A DNA stretch of 64,000 nucleotides from Neoscytalidium dimidiatum (Eukaryota; Ascomycota; Dothideomycetes; Botryosphaeriales; Botryosphaeriaceae): assembly GCA_037367355.1 (NCBI GenBank), contig CM074704.1, positions 1,178,001 to 1,242,000 on the forward strand. The letters are read 5' to 3'. The translations under genes and the position numbers were made by a program. The notes under the pieces are model-generated. The model had not been told where the DNA came from. It was given only the letters and a program-made list of their open reading frames with translations, and ran no database searches. This document shows, in pieces, positions 54,139 through 64,000 of the stretch (its first letter is position 1; each line of letters begins with the position of its first letter).

Positions 54139-57043
54139 ATGGCAACCGACCTCGCCACTACCGTCCCTCAAGCCACCGAGGACAACCCTGTCCCGAAACC
54201 GCAGGCCGTGGCCAATGCTGAGGCTCAGGCCGGCGGTGGTACTGCCAGCTACACCATTAAGAATGCTCAAAAGATCGACAAGCTGAACGCAACCCTCTCC
54301 CGCCAGATCGAGAAGATCTACGAGAAGTTGGAAAAGGAATACGAGGTCTCGAACAAGATTGGCCTCAGCAACTTCCTGGTCAACGAGCAATCTCACACCT
54401 CCAACACCCTTCCAATCGAAGACGAGAAGTTGACCATCGAGAATCTGAAGAACTATTTCCAGTCGCACCATGTGAATGCACTGCGTGCCCCGGATCCCTT
54501 GGATCTTAGTTGGCCGATATCAAACTACTTCATCTCCTCCAGCCACAACACTTACCTGACCGGCCATCAACTCTATGGCGAGTCAAGCACCGATGCTTAC
54601 AAGAATGTGAGCATATGATCGCAGCCATGCATGTTTGAGAATACTAAATGCGTCCAGGTCTTGCTCAGAGGCTGCCGATGTGTTGAGATCGATGTGTGGG
54701 ATGGTGACCCACCGTCGGACTCCGAGGACTCAAGCAGCAGCGACTCGGAAGAGGAAAAGGAAGGCAAGAAGCAGGGCCTGAAGGCACGCCTCAAGGCGAA
54801 GCTCGGCAGGAAAAACTCCACGAAGGCTGAATCCAAGAAGGAAAAAGAAACCCCTCCTCCTGCAAGCACCGACGGCGCTGCCACAAGCGAGATGCCAAAG
54901 CCTTGGAGAGCCAACTCAAACCGTGCTGAGCCAAAAGTCTACCACGGTATGGGTCCCTCGTCTCCTGCACGCGGAGGCTTAATAGCTGATGCTTGCGTTA
55001 TCAAGGCTATACCGCTACTTCCGACATCTCCTTCCGCTCTGTGTGTGAGACCATTCGGGACTACGCCTTCGTGAATTCGTGAGTGCTGGGTTCTCGTTTC
55101 GTCTCCAGGCGCACGATTCAGTTCTAACTTTCCTCAGAGAACTGCCCGTCATCATCAGCTTTGAAGTACATACCAGCCCAGAGCAGCAGGAGGTCATGGT
55201 CGAGATTATGAACGAGACCTGGAAGGAGTTTCTTGTAGACCATCCGCCCGAGGATCAACTGGATCCTGCAAAGTTGGAGCTCCCTCCGCTCGAGAAGCTG
55301 CTCCGCAAGATCCTGATCAAGGTCAAGTATGCGCCTCCAACAAAGCCTGGCGAGACAACACCGCCACAAGACTCGGAGCCCACGACGCCCTCCGACTCAG
55401 AAGAGGATGCCGCAGCCGCAGCGGCAACGGCTAACCAACCGAAACCCGCGAAGAGCAAGGTTTGTCAGGCACTCAGCCGACTTGGCGTATACACCTGGGC
55501 CATTCGCTTCCAAAACTTGCACCAGCCAGGTAAGAGCAGCATGTGTCATGTCTTGCTATGGCGAATTTTCTGACAGAATTGTCCAACAGAAGCTCAATAT
55601 CCCGCCCATATCTTCTCGCTATCCGAGGGTCGCCTGATGGAGGTTCACCAGCACTTCCCAAGCGAGCTCTTCCAGCATAATAAGGTAAGGCAGATAATTT
55701 AAGCTCAAACTCCCGTGCGCATTCCTAGACCAGCTGACGACCTGCTTAAAGAAATACATGATGCGTGCGTACCCCAAGGGCACGCGTGTGTCATCATCCA
55801 ACCTCGATGCGCCCGTGTTTTGGCGCCAAGGTGTGCAGATCGTAGCACTGAACTGGCAACGTTGGGATGAAGGGATGATGCTGAACGAGGGTATGTTTGC
55901 CGGCACCGGTGGCTGGGTTCTCAAGCCGGAAGGCTATCGCAGCACATCGGAGGCGGTCAAGCATCCGCACGCTCTCACCTACGGAACCCTCGACCTTGCC
56001 ATCGAGATATTCGGTGGCCAGGATGTACCGCTTCCACCGGATGAGAGCCACGCAAAGGGTTTCAAACCTTACGTCAAGTGTGAGCTGCACGTCGAAAAAC
56101 CGGAAGAGCGCCTTGGTGAGCCGATCCCTGGCGGCGGCAAGAGCAAAGAAGGCGAGTACAAGCAGCGCACAAAGACCGTCAAGGGCCAAGATCCCGATTT
56201 CGATGGCGAGGTTCTGCGCTTTGAAAGTGTGCCTGGCGTTGCGCCGGAGCTGAGCTTCGTCAGGTGAGTTACAAAATTTCCCTACGTTGCTCTCCTGTCT
56301 CTATCTCTCTCCTCCCCCTCCATTTCGTCCTATTTTCCCTTACACCCAGCCCCCATTCTTTGCATGCCATGTCGTCCTACCATACACTGCACGTCGCCTT
56401 TGGCATGTATAAGTTGCGACCGAGGCGGTTGGCTGCCTGCAGTGTGCCCTGGACGTGCACGTCGTGCCGTATTCGGAAATCTATTTCTTCGTGCTGTTAT
56501 CGTCGTGCTATCGTCAAATTAGGCGAAAAAGGCACGCTACGGTGGAACGGCTCGGTCCGGCGCAGTAGCAAGAACAGCGCTTCGGGTACGCCGGCTAGGT
56601 GCAAGCAAATTGCACTCAACTGTCCTCGACATCTGACTTCCACTTCGCTCTCTTCCACTGAGACAGGCGCGATGCATTCCCAACAATGTTCGCCTTAGTC
56701 GCACTTATTTCCTCCATCCTAAATGTCAAAGGGAAAGAAGGTTATTTCTGTTCGGCAACGAGCATCACCGAGACTGATCATATACGTTTTCTGCAACAGA
56801 TTCAAAGTCATGGACGACGAGTTCGGCCGCGATGACCTGGCTGCATGGGCTTGTTTCCGGCTCGACCGTCTGCAGACGGGCTTCCGTTTGATTCACCTTT
56901 TCGATGCCGAGGGCGTGCAAAGCAGCGGCGTGCTGCTGGTTCGCGTGACGAAGCACTTCGTCGTCGAGACGCCACCGTCCGGGAAGGCATCTGAAAAGGG
57001 TGCAGAAGCATTAGTGAAGGAGGTGCAGAAATTGGCGACGTAA
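54139..57043 (+). CDS. Phosphoinositide-specific phospholipase C
   Basis: Seven exons, 54139-54606, 54658-54946, 55006-55078, 55138-55529, 55590-55684, 55752-56263 and 56800-57043, give 690 residues; every junction keeps frame. The enzyme cleaves PIP2 to inositol trisphosphate and diacylglycerol in calcium signalling. The X box holds the catalytic His of [10 protein letters not shown] (residue 136) and [12 protein letters not shown]. The second catalytic His is in VYHGYT (residue 252), and FEVH supplies the Glu (286). A Ser/Glu/Lys-rich insert (about 172-245) splits the X box. The Y box begins [16 protein letters not shown] and includes [26 protein letters not shown] and [13 protein letters not shown]2-like domain follows, from [17 protein letters not shown] to the end. 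No PH or full EF-hand domain is visible, as in several fungal short PLCs. The last intron is 536 bp, nearly ten times the others. Confidence 0.93.
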
Positions 57044-57795
57044 GATCCTCGAGGGGTACGAGATGAAGAACGCGGAAAACGAAAATGGGGAAGCAGGATT
57101 GACGAGTGAAGAGGAGCGTAAGCTTGCAAACAAGTCCTCCGTACTCTCTCAGCTGATCGTGATCCGATGTCGGATCGATATTCAGAAAAAAAAACGTTAT
57201 AAGGCGGTGAGTTGCATTTACATTGTATAAGGAAAGCAGGCGAGAATTTGCAAATGGTCTTCTCTTATCGAACCGTCCTGCATGCACGCACATAGCGCGC
57301 GGCTATAGACAGACAGCAAGTAGCTTCAGACAGAGCAAGGGAGGGAGACTAAATCTGTAACATTGACCGGGATATATCACGTAAGAATTGGTATCTCGCT
57401 GGGCGAATGCGGACCGCTCTTTACTGCTCGCGTGCTCGGTTGCCTCGTTGGGTTTCTTAAGCATAATCGAACCTGTGAATGTAACTCGGCATCTATCTTC
57501 TCTACGCTTTACTGCCCGCTGGTTTGTATACAGCATATTTATCATACTGTCAACGGCTGGGCAGAGAATCGTAGAAAATATCCGTGATTCTCCGTTCCCC
57601 AATAGATATGAGAACACTGTAAGGGGTATTGTTGTGAGTGGGTTATGGGGCTGCTGGCTTGTAACCGGCATGGTTACGCAAGAAGAGCTACGGCTCCTCG
57701 GGAAAGGGTAGGTCCGGGCAATATAAACCATTTTGCTTTTTTTGTTTGGGTGGTAGGATTTTGGGGGCCTGGGATCTCGTAACAGGGTCGGTCTG

Positions 57796-57798
<3 letters not shown>

Positions 57799-57831
<33 letters not shown>
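57799..57831. repeat. CT dinucleotide repeat, about 16 units
   Basis: An uninterrupted CT tract, about 750 bases downstream of the PLC stop codon. Confidence 0.92.
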
Positions 57832-57833
<2 letters not shown>

Positions 57834-58851
57834 TTTTCCATGTCCCCGGATTTTACGTCGTCCGGAAAGTCGTAGTAAGATCGCGGAATCTCTACATCTT
57901 TGGTCATCCTTTTTTTTCCCCACCCTTTCGCCTCTGAGACAGAATTGCAAGTCGCCGAATGCGTGAGAAATTGATTATAGCGGTGGGAAGAAAAAGTGGG
58001 GGTCTGAAAGGGAGGGCAATGAATGTCACTACGATTACTGCTACTGTTCTAACTGGCCCTGAACTGCCGGTGATGCTGGCATGTACAACAAAGAGAAAAA
58101 GTGAGCGACACGCACTGGAAAAATGATGTGATCATGGCCTTATCGCCCGAGATGTAAGGCACCCCTCTTTTCTTTTTCCTCCCTCCATCCAGAACGTGTA
58201 CTTCAATCCTATTCCTGTACTTCATATCTCAACAGCATCGCCACCACCATCATCCGATTTCGGAGTACGGAGCGGGACCGGTGAGTCTGAGTGTAACGGC
58301 TCAAAAAGGGAAAGAATCCAGGATGGCGGCGCGCGGCAACTACTGCACTTACCCGCTGGAAGTACACCTAGTGGCGTCTTGACGCCACGGCCGTTCAGCA
58401 TGCAACGGCCTGTCCTTTAATTGCAACGCGAGAAGTGGTCGCGTATGAGCGTAATCCCGAGTCTTCGGTTCGCCTCCTGGGATCAACTGGGAGAGGCAAT
58501 TGGAGAAAAAGGAAAAGATGGGGAGCGGTGAGAGAAAGCCAGGAACAATAGGAGCGAGGGATGTGTGGCATAGTGGATACGGCAGGGATTTTAGGAAGAT
58601 GGATGAAAGCGGGTGGTTGCTGGTGAAGTTGCATGCGAGTAGGTGTGCGTGTGGGTGGGTGGCTGAACGTTGTGTAACAGAGCACGGAAATGTTCCGAGT
58701 TTTATCCCCTGCGAGGCGAGGGAGGGAGGGAGGGTAGGAGCTGACTCACAAGGCTGTGATGACTTCTGTACAACGGTTCCGACGTGCGCGGCTGATAATG
58801 ACGGCGGGTGGCGCGTTATGATCCTTGTACATTTCCCATGAGGTTGGAGAG

Positions 58852-58873
58852 GATGATGATGATGATGATGATG
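58852..58873. repeat. GAT trinucleotide repeat
   Basis: About seven GAT units in intergenic DNA. Confidence 0.88.
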
Positions 58874-61447
58874 GAGCATCCAGGAATGATTACGCAGTGA
58901 ACGGAAAATGCTATCATTGCAGATCAAGCTCTTATGTGTCAATTCTGTGATGCATTGGTGTGCCTGTGTCGCCTCCGGTCAGTCGAAAAGGGAAGCGGAC
59001 GCCTTGGCGTACATACCGTAGGTGTGAGGCCTGCGTAAATAACAAAGTCGACGGCAGCTACCTGATTAGAAGGAGGCAGTACAGAGACTAAGCACAGCTG
59101 GGCAATCATGTTGGTGTTTGGCAGACGTTGAAGCATGCAGCTCGCCTGCACTCTGCGAGTGGAGAGCGCTACCCAAAACTTCCGAGGAAACCTTCATTCA
59201 ACCCCCCCACTGCAGGGAATAGGATCTTGTTAGAGCACGGAATCCACTCCGAGTAAGACTAAAGCGGATTAGAGCGGGGAGAAAAAAGGAAAATGGAAAA
59301 AAAAGATTGGTGCGCTGTTGTCGAACAAGCATCGGAATAATGGTGGGTTGTCTATTCTTGGCCTGCAGCGGGACTCGGGTGGTGAGTGGAGACCGCACCT
59401 CATAGAGTAAGCAAGCAACTGAGCGACCCCACCCAGACCGGTAAAGCGTAACAACGGCCGACCTGCATGTGTATTGCATGTAGCAGGCAAACTGCTTATT
59501 TTCTTTTCTCCGTCCCCTCCATTTTACCTCTTTGCCTTATCCACGTACATACCGCCTTTTCGTAAAGGGCAGATGAGCGGACTCTCCATGAGATCTATCA
59601 GCCTGTCGACGTGAGCCGCCCGTGCTGCATCGCCGGTAATCTCCACCGTGAAACATTGCTTACGATTCCTGCTGCTGAGGGCCCATTTCATTTCTGGCGT
59701 GCTGGCCGCCGCATTGCGGGCTCGGAACACGGAACACGAAGGAGAAAGGTCAATTGTAGGCTGCGGCAGCGCACATACATGGCCGGACAAGATACCGCAG
59801 TCGGACAGTCGCGTGACTGACTTCCGTGAAGATCAGCAAGGGCAGGGATCGCATGTATGTACGAGAGGAAAGCAGCAGCATTGACGGGCGGCGGCTTGGA
59901 CCATTGGCGAGTAATAACGGGCTTGGAGTAGCAGCCGCGGTCGCGCATTCGCGCGCGGATGGCTGCAGCAGAAAGGTAGCTTGGGATCGCTGTTGTTGCC
60001 TCACGATTCCATTTATAGACTAGCCGCCGAGGCAGCTCGACCATCTTAAGTCGGTGGCCGGGTATTCTTCCGTCAGGACCCAACGACGTCTCGTTCGGGA
60101 TTTAGAGTTTCCTTTCGTAAGAGGTCAAGGTTTGCAGCCCTGCCTCACCTGCTGGCTGTGTAAGCGAGAAGATGAACCAAGCCGCGCTCCCCGGCCCCCC
60201 CGACGCGGCTCGGGTCTATAGGACCGCGTAGAATATGCCGTGAGACAGCGAAGAACCAAGCTTTCGCGATTGGAAGCTCGATCGCTCGACCGGCCTTGGA
60301 ATCAGTGATCGGGAAGAGGGGAAAGCGAGCCACCAAATGAAAAGCGAGGGGGAAATGCCCAGGAGGATGTTCCTTGAACTGCCAGATGTGTCGGTGAGCA
60401 GCACCGTCTCTGAAACTCCTCGTGGACATGCATCGACCCAGCCGCGCGTCTGAGCAACGTTGTTTCGTCTTGCTTCGCCTTCTTGCGCTCGCCGACCCAC
60501 AGTTGACGATCAACTGGCCTCGGAACAAGAGACAGTGTGACCTCCAGCCGATCAGCAAGAGCGGTAGCGCAGGGCGCAGGGCACCTGTTCTTCCGAGTAA
60601 TGGTTAACGTTGAAGCTACTAGAGCTTCGGCCTAAGCCGATTGGCCCAGGCGCATCCCCAAGACGAGGGGGCGATATGGCGAGCGAGTCGTATACGAAGG
60701 CTTGGTGGAAGGTATGGCGAAACGTCCTTCAAGTAAAACGATCGAGCAGCAGCTCGGTGGCGGCGGATGCAGTCCCACTCTCGACACCGCATTCCGGGTT
60801 ACGGGATACCAAACCCTGGCCGCTATCTTGCTCGACCCGGTAAATTGGGCGAAGGGTGCTCTGATTCGAACGAAGTCAGCCGATATGAGGAGCAGAAAGG
60901 CGGAGCGCTCGAAAGATGATAGCTCCGAAGGACCCCGAGCGGGTTGACTCGCGGCGCACAAGCAGGCAGGCAGGCCGGCGAGTGGAGGTACGTGTACGGA
61001 TTAAAGCTGGTCGCAATTCCGGGTACAGGCCTGAGCGGGAGCCGCAAAATATGGAGCTGAGGCGGGCAGCGGCCGGGGAAGAGGGAGCGCGACTCGGCGA
61101 ACGGCGTCCCTTTTCAGCGCGAGGCCGCGGAGCGAGCTCGTTGGGCGCAAAAGCAACGGCCGGCTTGTTGTATGGAGATGCGCGTGCAGGCGTGGGCGGC
61201 AAGATCGTGGCTTTGCCGCGTGGCGGGGCAGCGGGCGCTGGAGCGCTAGTGGGTTCGGAAGCTGATCCCGACCGGGGGTGCGGCTTTGTGGTGGATGCGC
61301 GGAAGATGGGAGCTGACCGGGGGCGAGCGTGGCAGCGGAGCAGCGACATGGGCGCGGCCCGGTGGTGGCAGAGGCTACCCGTAGCAGAGGAACGGCCAGG
61401 CAGACCAGTTACAAAAGGCACGCCGGCCCGCAGAGGCGCAAGAAGCG

Positions 61448-61475
61448 GTGAGGTGAGGTGAGGTGAGGTGAGGTA
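61448..61475. repeat. GGTGA pentanucleotide repeat
   Basis: About five AGGTG/GGTGA units followed by a single variant AGGTA copy. Confidence 0.88.
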
Positions 61476-62384
61476 AGGTGCGGCTGGGCGCCGGTGCTGC
61501 TGAATGGTGCGGCTGCTGGAGGCGATGCTCGCGTTGGACCTGGGGAGCGGGCGCATGCGTGCGGGCGTGCGAGCGAGCGTGCGCGCCGAGGAGTCGCAGC
61601 CGCAGCCGCAGTCGCGGTCGCAGTCGCGGTCGCGATTATGGATGCAGTTGCGGGCTGGCATCCGCCGCGGGGTTTGCTGTTGAGCTGCGATGCGACCTGG
61701 GTAGGTTGGCTGCGGCTGAAGGTTGGCGGGCGACATCGTCAGTCTGACAGCGGCATTGATCAAGGTGGAACAGCCACAGCGATTGTTTCGACGGTCCCGG
61801 CAGCCGGTGCCGGCGCCGCCTTCGAGGGGGGGGGGAGGGGGATCGGGCCATTGGGGATTTGGGACATCGGAGGGGCATGGATTGTAGCAACGCTGGGGCA
61901 GCGGCAGCGGCAGCGGGCAGTAGGCTGGCGCAAGGAATCAGCGAGCGCAGCGCAGCGCAGCGCAGCGTCGGCGCCGGCGCGCATGTGTCACCAAGTGGAC
62001 GTGCTGGATCTCAGAGGGCTCTTTGTGGGGTTGCGCGGCGGCATGGCCTGGCATGGCATGGGTGCTGCGCGCGCGCGTCTGGCTGGCATATCGGGCAGTC
62101 GACCGCCCGCCGGCCGCCGCCCGCCCGCCGACAGCAGCGCTGGTGATAGGGCTGATTGAGCGCCGCAGGCATGTCAGGGTCGCTTAGGTTGCCAGCTGCT
62201 GCTAGCTGCTGGCTGCTCGGTACCGCCCCGCTGCCGGCCTGCTGTCAGCTAGCCCAGGGCGGGAGCGCTTCTCTGTCAGCGGCGTTCCTGATCAGCAGGG
62301 CCAAGGCAAGGCTTCTCGTCGACTCGTCGCCAGTGCCGGCCGGCCTGGCGCAGCAGCTTCAGCGCAGCGGCAGCAGAAACCCCA

Positions 62385-62413
62385 GCCGCCGCCGCCGCCG
62401 CCGCCGCCGCCGT
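62385..62413. repeat. CCG trinucleotide repeat
   Basis: About nine CCG units in intergenic DNA about 1.1 kb before the last gene. Confidence 0.88.
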
Positions 62414-63390
62414 TGCTGGTTGTTGCGTAACTGCTGCGCCGGCACTACCACTACCACTTGGGCCACTTGGCTGCAGCATGCGACAGATCATATCCACCGC
62501 GGATTTGCGTCCGTTCAACGGCCGTGGGAATACACAGCGCTGCTGCATTTGACGATTTCCAACCTAAAACACGCGCGGGTCAGACGCTGCGGCCACTAGC
62601 GCCGCCCTCTGCCTCAGGATTATGTGACCGCTCAGTCCGACCACCGCGAATCCGACGATACAGCACACGGCCGCCAGCGTCGCCAAATCTCCGAGTCAGA
62701 CTCGCCCGCTGATCCGTACCACCTGATCGTGCGCCGAACGCCCGCTGAGTCGCCCGCCGCAAGCCCAGCGCCGCTGCTGCCAGAGATGCCGATCGACGCC
62801 ATGTCCCAGCCGTAAGGTTCTGGGATCACAGGTGACGAGCTAAAAGCAACATGGCAAATGAGCTTCCCCTGGCCCCATGCACCCGCTGCCAATCTGCCTG
62901 CCCGAGGCCTGCCCAGGGCGGAGGCTCAAAGCCCAGCGGTCCCACCCCGGCCCCCCGGCCTGCTTGCTCGGTGGGCCCGCGCCTTCCAGAAGCCACGGAC
63001 CACGCGAGGCATGGCAAGCTCCCAGAGAGAAAAAATGACCAAGAAGAGGCGGGGCAGGGATCCCAAGAGGCCCTGACTTCGCTTCCGGCCTTTCCAATTG
63101 CTCCATCCGCCTCCAAGCTCCTGTTAGTCTCAGGCACCGCAGCCGGTGCCCCTCTGATAATTGGTTTCCACATGGCCGGCTCGACACGGAACGGACGATT
63201 GTACGACGAACGGGCCGCTCCATGCATCATAGATATCGTCCGCTGGAAACCAGCATCGACACGGAGCTTCAATGTGAGCAAAGCCTCTCACAGAGTCAAG
63301 AGAGTTAGCGCCTGTGGCTCGCCATGCCATACCTGTGGAACCTCCTCTGAGAGAGTCGCGAGAGACAAGAGTCAACTGGCGGTCGAGGTA

Positions 63391-63400
63391 GCATATAAAT
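63391..63400 (+). promoter_or_regulatory. TATA box of the zinc-knuckle gene
   Basis: GCATATAAAT lies 107-116 bases upstream of the ATG at 63507 and is followed by a pyrimidine-rich leader (CCTCTCC, CCCCATC and TTCCCTCC runs), a usual layout for well-expressed fungal genes. Confidence 0.6.
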
Positions 63401-63506
63401 ACCCTCTCCGGCCTCCTCCCCATCATTCCCATCATCGTCACTTACTTCCCTCCGCTCCGTCCCGTGTCCACACGCCAATCTCCACTTCAACCTCCAACAC
63501 CACACC

Positions 63507-63813
63507 ATGTCTTTCAACCAATTCACCAATATCCGCCGCCATGAGATCCTCGAGCGCCTGGGAATTGAGCAGCTTCCCGCTCTGATGCCTGGCCAGGAAC
63601 ATCCGGACGTTGAGCCTGAAGAGCGCCGCCCGGAGGTTCCTCTGGTCATGCTGCCGGTGAGCCCCAATCAGTTGCGCCCCGCAGTGTCTGGAAGTGATAT
63701 CTGACGTCGAACAGGTTCCTGGCAGGAAATGCCCGTCTTGTCTTGCAAAGGGCGAGACCGTCTGGGTCATCCCGGGCAAGTGCTGTCCCGCATGCGGCAC
63801 TCCTGTGAACTAA
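63507..63813 (+). CDS. Small protein with two CxxC zinc-knuckle motifs, 82 residues
   Basis: Two exons, 63507-63656 and 63715-63813, separated by a 58 bp GT-AG intron, give 82 residues. The N-terminal part, MSFNQFTNIRRHEILERLGI and on to PEVPLVMLP, is helical and acidic. Exon 2 codes for a compact end, VPGRKCPSCLAKGETVWVIP then GKCCPACGTPVN. The two CxxC pairs, CPSC and CPAC, are about 19 residues apart and look like a zinc-ribbon. I do not recognise a named family and give no function; binding of zinc is inferred from the Cys spacing. The start has a good context (CACCATG), a TATA box lies about 110 bases upstream, and the leader is pyrimidine-rich, all supporting a real gene. It would be missed by a search for single long frames. 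Confidence 0.75.
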
Positions 63814-64000
63814 TGGACGGATGATTGAATTTCCAGTGAGCCTCTCGGAGTTTTTCCCGCTATTTCCAAATTCCAACCAGCTGACAAGCTCCAGGCGACC
63901 TCGGAGTTCTACGGATGGAGTTTTGTTGCCTCAAAATTGCCTTCAATGAAAACTGGAGTTTTGGCGGACTGCTCGGGAGAGCGGCATCAGATTGGACCTT

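Larger units (their letters stand above)
57044..63506. other. 6.4 kb region without a supported gene
   Basis: Frames here overlap on both strands, lack families and are Arg/Pro/Ala/Ser-rich. It contains a CT repeat (57799-57831), a GAT repeat (58852-58873), GGTGA units (61448-61475), GCGCA units at about 61942-61963 and a CCG repeat (62385-62413). Short AT-rich parts lie near 57100-57700. A TATA element of the next gene is at the right end. Confidence 0.55.

Noticed and set aside
60876..61763. 295-codon minus frame overlapping a 181-codon plus frame
   Set aside because: Low-complexity Arg/Asp/Cys and Pro/Ala runs created by tandem repeats; frames on both strands are open because of high GC.
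62851..63585. 244-codon plus frame overlapping the last gene
   Set aside because: It runs in a different frame through the TATA box and leader of the zinc-knuckle gene and shows no family.

Overview
The window looks like nuclear DNA of a filamentous ascomycete (Pezizomycotina, perhaps Dothideomycetes; the class is a guess). The signs are GC-rich sequence, genes split by mostly 50-75 bp GT-AG introns, wide intergenic spaces, and families typical of moulds: a HET-domain protein, a questin-oxidase-like protein, Kre9/Knh1-like GPI wall proteins, NmrA-like and F-box proteins, and an AspRS-DUF2156 fusion. I support 19 protein-coding genes, several rebuilt across introns. I found no convincing tRNA, rRNA, CRISPR array or intact transposon.

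Layout. 0-12 kb: four plus-strand genes, namely the 3' end of a RhoGAP gene, a questin-oxidase-like (DUF4243) gene, an intronless fusion of aspartyl-tRNA synthetase and DUF2156 that matches ergosteryl-aspartate synthase (ErdS), and a UBE3D/HECT_2-type E3 ligase. 12-17 kb: two minus-strand genes, a hypothetical and a three-finger C2H2 transcription factor. The transcription factor shares a 2.8 kb divergent intergenic region with an F-box gene. 20-34 kb: a more accessory-looking stretch with F-box, NmrA-like, TLC-domain, HET and a second F-box/LRR-like gene, separated by AT-richer spacers with homopolymer tracts. 36-45 kb: two Ser-rich Kre9/Knh1-like GPI proteins on the same strand and a small coiled-coil hypothetical. 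45-57 kb: a SET-MYND protein, a She3-like coiled-coil protein, a 94-residue cupin, and a phosphoinositide-specific phospholipase C divergent from the cupin. 57-63.5 kb: a 6.4 kb stretch with no supported gene but many GC-rich tandem repeats. It ends with an 82-residue protein carrying two CxxC knuckles.

There is no evident biosynthetic cluster or operon-like system; most genes are housekeeping or regulatory neighbours. The most biologically distinctive item is the ErdS-type fusion, which couples protein-synthesis machinery (Asp-tRNA) to sterol modification. Next in interest are the tandem-duplicated 14-residue segment in the UBE3D-like gene, the pair of Kre9-like wall proteins, and the small genes (cupin, zinc-knuckle protein) that a simple ORF search would miss because they are split by introns.
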